A DNA stretch of 7,677 bases from assembly GCA_045807765.1 (NCBI GenBank), contig JBJMGU010000214.1, positions 1 to 7,677 on the forward strand, in the 5' to 3' direction. The notes beneath the pieces were generated by a model. The model made no database searches and was not told where the DNA came from. It saw only the letters and a program-made list of their open reading frames with translations. Shown in pieces: positions 5,639-7,677 of the stretch (position 1 is its first letter; the number at the start of each line of letters is the position of its first letter). The DNA is from DATENM01 sp045807765. GTDB lineage: Bacteria; Acidobacteriota; Blastocatellia; UBA7656. The translations under genes were made by a program, and so were the position numbers.

Positions 5639-5712
5639 TCGGGACGAGAGGATTTGAACCTCCGGCCTCTTCCACCCCAAGGAAGCGCGCTACCGGGCTG
5701 CGCCACGTCCCG
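5639..5712 (-). tRNA. tRNA-Pro, anticodon GGG
   Basis: The minus strand folds into a complete 74-base cloverleaf. The acceptor stem is CGGGACG/CGTCCCG. A 17-base D-arm (GCGC stem, AGCCCGGTA loop) follows. The anticodon arm is CTTCC-TTGGGGT-GGAAG with anticodon GGG at 5676-5678, the variable loop is AGGCC, and the T-arm is GGAGG-TTCAAAT-CCTCT with one G-U closing pair. The discriminator base is A at 5639. The 3' CCA is not encoded. It decodes CCC and CCU. It starts 28 bases after the merR-type gene on the same strand, so it is probably processed from an ihfA-merR-tRNA transcript or uses a promoter I cannot see in that short gap. Confidence 0.95.
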
Positions 5713-5740
5713 TTCTACAACAAGCAATTTACTTCAATGA

Positions 5741-6286
5741 TCAGCGTTTGATGCTAGCATCGGCATTGAGCAAAGTCAACAAATCATCCAGGTCGCGTTT
5801 GATGACGCGCAGGGCGCGGTGGACTTGCGGCGGCAGCTCTTTGCGAGCCGCGCTGGGCGGCGCGGCAATCTCTGGATCGGGCGCTTCAGCCTGACGTGGA
5901 GCCGCTATCTCTTCATGGGTTGACACGGTTGGGTTAGGTTCAATGGCTATCGGTATTATGTCTTCCGGCTCTGGCGCGGGCGCTTCTTTTGAGGCGGTGC
6001 GTGTGCGCGGCGAGCCGCGCATCTCGTCTGCCAGTTTCTTTTTCGCCCCGGCGATAGTGAACTTTTCTTCGTAAAGCAGGTCGCGGATGCGCAGCACCAT
6101 CTCGACATCCTTGCGGCGATAAACGCGTTGGCCGGCGCGGTTCTTCTGCGGCGCGAGCATGGGGAATTCTGTCTCCCAGTAGCGCAAGACGTGCGGCTGC
6201 ACCTTGATCAGCTCACAAACTTCGCCGATCTTGAAGAAGAGCTTTTCAGGAATTCGTGAGAGCGTGGTCATGCCGTTAGTCCACAT
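5741..6286 (-). CDS. MerR-family transcriptional regulator (ihfA-linked type)
   Basis: This is a MerR-type DNA-binding protein of 181 residues. The winged helix-turn-helix is clear: LFFKIGEVCELIKVQPHVLRYWETEF (16-41), wing NRAGQRVYRRKDVEMVLRI (49-67), then LLYEEKFTIAGAKKKL (70-85). Residues 92-150 are a low-complexity Pro/Ala/Glu linker. A basic, amphipathic helix PPQVHRALRVIKRDLDDLLTLL closes the protein. It has only one cysteine (C24) and no metal-binding cluster, so it is not a classical metal sensor. The start is uncertain: the ATG at 6286 has only a weak GAAGA upstream, and an in-frame ATG at 6271 gives MTTLSRIPEKLF. It follows ihfA by 57 bases and precedes tRNA-Pro by 28. I recall the ihfA-merR-tRNA-Pro-surE series in Geobacter-like genomes. 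Its regulon is unknown. Confidence 0.9.
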   Translation of the reverse strand: MWTNGMTTLSRIPEKLFFKIGEVCELIKVQPHVLRYWETEFPMLAPQKNRAGQRVYRRKDVEMVLRIRDLLYEEKFTIAGAKKKLADEMRGSPRTRTASKEAPAPEPEDIIPIAIEPNPTVSTHEEIAAPRQAEAPDPEIAAPPSAARKELPPQVHRALRVIKRDLDDLLTLLNADASIKR

Positions 6287-6343
6287 TCTTCAGCCAAGCC
6301 CCATATCGCTCGTCATTCCTTTCGGGCGCCCAACGGCTGGTCT

Positions 6344-6613
6344 TTAGACCGAGCGCATTGAGCGCGAAGGCCGGAAGACGAGGGCGCGGCGCGCGGCTAA
6401 CTCGATGCGCTCGCCGGTGATCGGGTTGCGGCCCGGTCGTGGCTTGCGCGACACTACTTCCAGCGTGCCAAAGCCAACGATGTGAATACTTTCGCCTTCA
6501 AGCAGGTGCTGCTTAACGAGATCGAAAACCAAGTCAACAAAGCGCGCCGCATCGCGGTTCGTCACGTTCCCGTGGCGCTCATAGACCATATGTGCCAAAT
6601 CGGCCTTTGTCAT
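6344..6613 (-). CDS. ihfA: HU/IHF-family DNA-bending protein, likely integration host factor alpha subunit
   Basis: This is a small nucleoid-associated protein that binds and sharply bends DNA as a dimer. From the ATG at 6613 it has 89 residues and begins MTKADLAHMVYERHG, as IHF-alpha and HU proteins do. The helical body covers 3-40. The beta-saddle GFGTLEVVSRKPRPGRNPITGER (47-69) contains the DNA-intercalating proline P64 in the RNPxTG arm, and the C-terminal helix follows FRPSRSMRSV. AAGGA at 6624-6628 lies ten bases upstream. An in-frame GTG at 6661 would add 16 residues (DAGRVLRSTSKDGQG after the start), preceded by GGGG, but no family member I know has such an extension. It has its own promoter at 6707-6735. 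The alpha rather than HU label rests on the MTKAD start and the merR/tRNA-Pro/surE neighbourhood. Confidence 0.88.
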   Translation of the reverse strand: MTKADLAHMVYERHGNVTNRDAARFVDLVFDLVKQHLLEGESIHIVGFGTLEVVSRKPRPGRNPITGERIELAARRALVFRPSRSMRSV

Positions 6614-6706
6614 TCCCTGACCGTCCTTGCTCGTAGATCGAAGCACGCGGCCAGCGTCCACAAAGAACCCCGTTACTTCCAGCGGGTCTTCCCCTTTGCC
6701 AGCCTT

Positions 6707-6735
6707 ATGTTATGCATTCCAAGTGCCACTGTCAA
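6707..6735 (-). promoter_or_regulatory. Near-consensus sigma-70 promoter of ihfA-merR(-tRNA-Pro)
   Basis: On the minus strand a perfect -35 TTGACA (6730-6735), a 17-base spacer and a -10 TAACAT (6707-6712) are present. The start would be near 6700, leaving a leader of about 87 bases to the ATG at 6613. It makes ihfA independent of the upstream lysC gene. Confidence 0.8.
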
Positions 6736-6806
6736 TTCAAATGATGGGAGAAATCCACACAATGGCGGGAGTTAAGCCGTCAAAGCCAAAGCTTTACCAT
6801 AACTTT

Positions 6807-6821
6807 CGCAAGCGGCTTGCG
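6807..6821 (-). terminator. Weak hairpin after lysC (possible terminator)
   Basis: CGCAAG-CGG-CTTGCG (6807-6821) forms a six-pair stem 12 bases past the lysC stop. On the minus strand it is followed by GAAAGTTATGG and not a T-run, so it is at best a weak or factor-dependent terminator. The rest of 6614-6833 holds only the ihfA promoter and leader. Confidence 0.3.
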
Positions 6822-6833
6822 CGGGCGGTCGGC

Positions 6834-7322
6834 TTACTCGTTTTCGTCGAGATGAAAGAGGTCGTGCACCAGACGCACGGCGCGGTCGGCGTCGCGGCTG
6901 CTGATCGCGCAACTGATGCGGATGTCGGAGGTCGAAATCATCTTGATGTTGATGCCTTCCTGGCCAAGCGCCGCAAAGGTGCGTGCGACGATGTCAGGCT
7001 GATCCATCAGGCTAGCGCCCACGACGCTCAGCTTGGCGACGTCTTCGTCGGCCAGCACGCCTTCGGCGCCAATGCCCGCGCTGATCTCGTCGAGCGCCTG
7101 CCGCGCCGCCGGCAGGTCGCCGCGCTTTACAGTGAAAGTGATGTCATTGACCGAGCGGTCTTCGTGAAAGGCCTGAATGATCATGTCCACGTTGATGCGC
7201 CGCCCGGCCAGTGCCGCGAAGATTTCGCCGGCGACGCCGGGCCGGTCAGGAACTTTTAGAATCGCCAGCCGCGCTTGATCCTTGTCAACGGTGACGCCGC
7301 TGACGGGGCGATAAATCTCCAT
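6834..7322 (-). CDS. Possible aspartokinase beta subunit from an internal in-frame start
   Basis: Inside lysC an ATG at 7322 (MEIYRPVSGVTVDKDQARLA) would give a 162-residue protein consisting of just the two ACT domains. Aspartokinases of the alpha2beta2 class, as in Bacillus and Corynebacterium, make their beta subunit exactly this way, from a start at the end of the kinase domain, and their beta subunits are about 160-172 residues long. The ATG is preceded by the strong ribosome binding site at 7331-7337. The translation product is inferred; not every LysC with paired ACT domains uses an internal start. Confidence 0.6.
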   Translation of the reverse strand: MEIYRPVSGVTVDKDQARLAILKVPDRPGVAGEIFAALAGRRINVDMIIQAFHEDRSVNDITFTVKRGDLPAARQALDEISAGIGAEGVLADEDVAKLSVVGASLMDQPDIVARTFAALGQEGINIKMISTSDIRISCAISSRDADRAVRLVHDLFHLDENE

Positions 7323-7677
7323 CTCGTCTGCTCCTCTCAGAATCGTGCCGGTGTGGTCAGGATCAAAGGTGTTGCGGACGCGCAGCGGCAAGCGATGTTT
7401 GCGCGCCAGCTCGACGGCGCGCGGGTGCAAGACCTGCGCGCCAACGCGGGCCATCTCCAGCATCTCTTCGTAAGCAATCGCTTGCATCAAGCGCGCGGTC
7501 GGCACGATGTTCGGATCAGCGGTGTAGACGCCGCTGACATCCGTGTAGATGTCGCAAACCTCGGCCTTGAGCGCCACCGCCAGGGCTACCGCCGTCGTGT
7601 CCGAGCCGCCGCGCCCTAGCGTTGTGATGTCGCCGGTTTCGGTGACGCCCTGAAAGCCGGCGGCGACGACCACATAA
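6834..7677 (-). CDS. lysC: Aspartate kinase (N-terminus cut by window edge)
   Basis: Aspartokinase phosphorylates aspartate with ATP, the first step towards lysine, methionine and threonine. The visible part is about 280 residues. The usual length of about 405 means about 125 N-terminal residues lie beyond the right edge. The reading frame is open to the edge, so the GTG at 7673 is only a codon for valine in YVVVAAGFQG. The end of the kinase domain shows GFQG, TTLGRGGSDTTAVALA (near 7625-7578), DIYTDVSGVYTADPNIVPTA and VGAQVLHPRAVELA. Two ACT regulatory domains follow: DRPGVAGEIFAALAGRRINVDMI (near 7250-7182), and VVGASLMDQPDIVARTFAALGQEGINIKMISTSDIRISC near the C-terminus. Paired ACT domains typically bind lysine and/or threonine for feedback inhibition. 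An internal start for a separate regulatory subunit is listed separately. Confidence 0.95.
   Translation of the reverse strand, partial: YVVVAAGFQGVTETGDITTLGRGGSDTTAVALAVALKAEVCDIYTDVSGVYTADPNIVPTARLMQAIAYEEMLEMARVGAQVLHPRAVELARKHRLPLRVRNTFDPDHTGTILRGADEMEIYRPVSGVTVDKDQARLAILKVPDRPGVAGEIFAALAGRRINVDMIIQAFHEDRSVNDITFTVKRGDLPAARQALDEISAGIGAEGVLADEDVAKLSVVGASLMDQPDIVARTFAALGQEGINIKMISTSDIRISCAISSRDADRAVRLVHDLFHLDENE
7331..7337 (-). promoter_or_regulatory. Internal Shine-Dalgarno in lysC
   Basis: On the minus strand AGAGGAG is followed by eight bases and the in-frame ATG at 7322. It is the best ribosome binding site in the window and encodes part of LRGADE, a stretch not required for catalysis, so its strength looks selected for initiation and not for protein sequence. 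Confidence 0.65.

Noticed and set aside
5639..5660. tRNA-Pro 3' end as an integrase attachment site
   Set aside because: No integrase gene and no second copy of the tRNA 3' end was seen anywhere in the window.
6339..6350. GGTCT-TT-AGACC inverted repeat over the ihfA stop codon
   Set aside because: The loop is only two bases, the stem five pairs, and no T-run follows, so a terminator or operator is not supported.
6482..7259. Plus-strand open frames opposite ihfA and lysC
   Set aside because: They mirror conserved minus-strand genes and run through the ihfA promoter; no family resemblance.
1..7677. CRISPR array, insertion sequence, toxin-antitoxin pair or other defence cluster
   Set aside because: No regularly spaced repeats, transposase, terminal repeats with target duplication, or small paired genes were found. 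The nuclease stands alone with no methyltransferase or other partner next to it.

Overview
The window is a GC-rich bacterial chromosome segment, with a hand count of 76 G+C out of 120 bases inside surE. It carries nine protein genes and one tRNA gene, packed tightly and mostly on the minus strand. The gene content is ordinary housekeeping. Gene order and protein style (an ihfA, merR, tRNA-Pro, surE, pcm, dedA series next to a LysN-like aminotransferase with an Lrp regulator) fit Acidobacteriota or a deltaproteobacterium-like lineage. I lean towards Acidobacteriota, but this is inference from recalled gene neighbourhoods and not a search result.

Layout from left to right. Positions 1-1757 (minus) hold an Lrp/AsnC regulator followed by a LysN-like PLP aminotransferase that runs off the left edge. 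The pair has a good sigma-70-type promoter that is bracketed by an inverted repeat. Positions 1947-2768 (plus) hold truA, which diverges from the lrp promoter. Positions 2798-4922 (minus) hold surE, pcm and dedA, a compact operon with a 4-base surE/pcm overlap and a 14-base pcm/dedA gap. Positions 4984-5628 (plus) hold the one foreign-looking gene: a 214-residue protein with two zinc-knuckle pairs and a Vsr-like/EDxHD nuclease domain. It is AT-richer than its neighbours and sits between surE and tRNA-Pro on the opposite strand. Positions 5639-5712 (minus) hold tRNA-Pro(GGG), 5741-6286 (minus) a MerR-type regulator, and 6344-6613 (minus) an IHF/HU-family protein behind a near-consensus promoter. 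Positions 6834-7677 (minus) hold the C-terminal two thirds of aspartokinase, cut by the right edge.

Three points stand out. First, the probable free-standing homing-type nuclease interrupts an otherwise conserved housekeeping series, and the -35 element of the surE promoter lies inside its first codons. Second, aspartokinase contains a strong internal Shine-Dalgarno and ATG exactly where alpha2beta2 aspartokinases start their beta subunit. Third, GTTTCA/TGAAAC inverted repeats occur in two separate promoter regions. I see no CRISPR array, insertion sequence, prophage or replication origin. No gene-free stretch exceeds 300 bases. The largest are 1758-1946 (divergent promoters) and 6614-6833 (ihfA promoter and leader, plus a weak hairpin after lysC).
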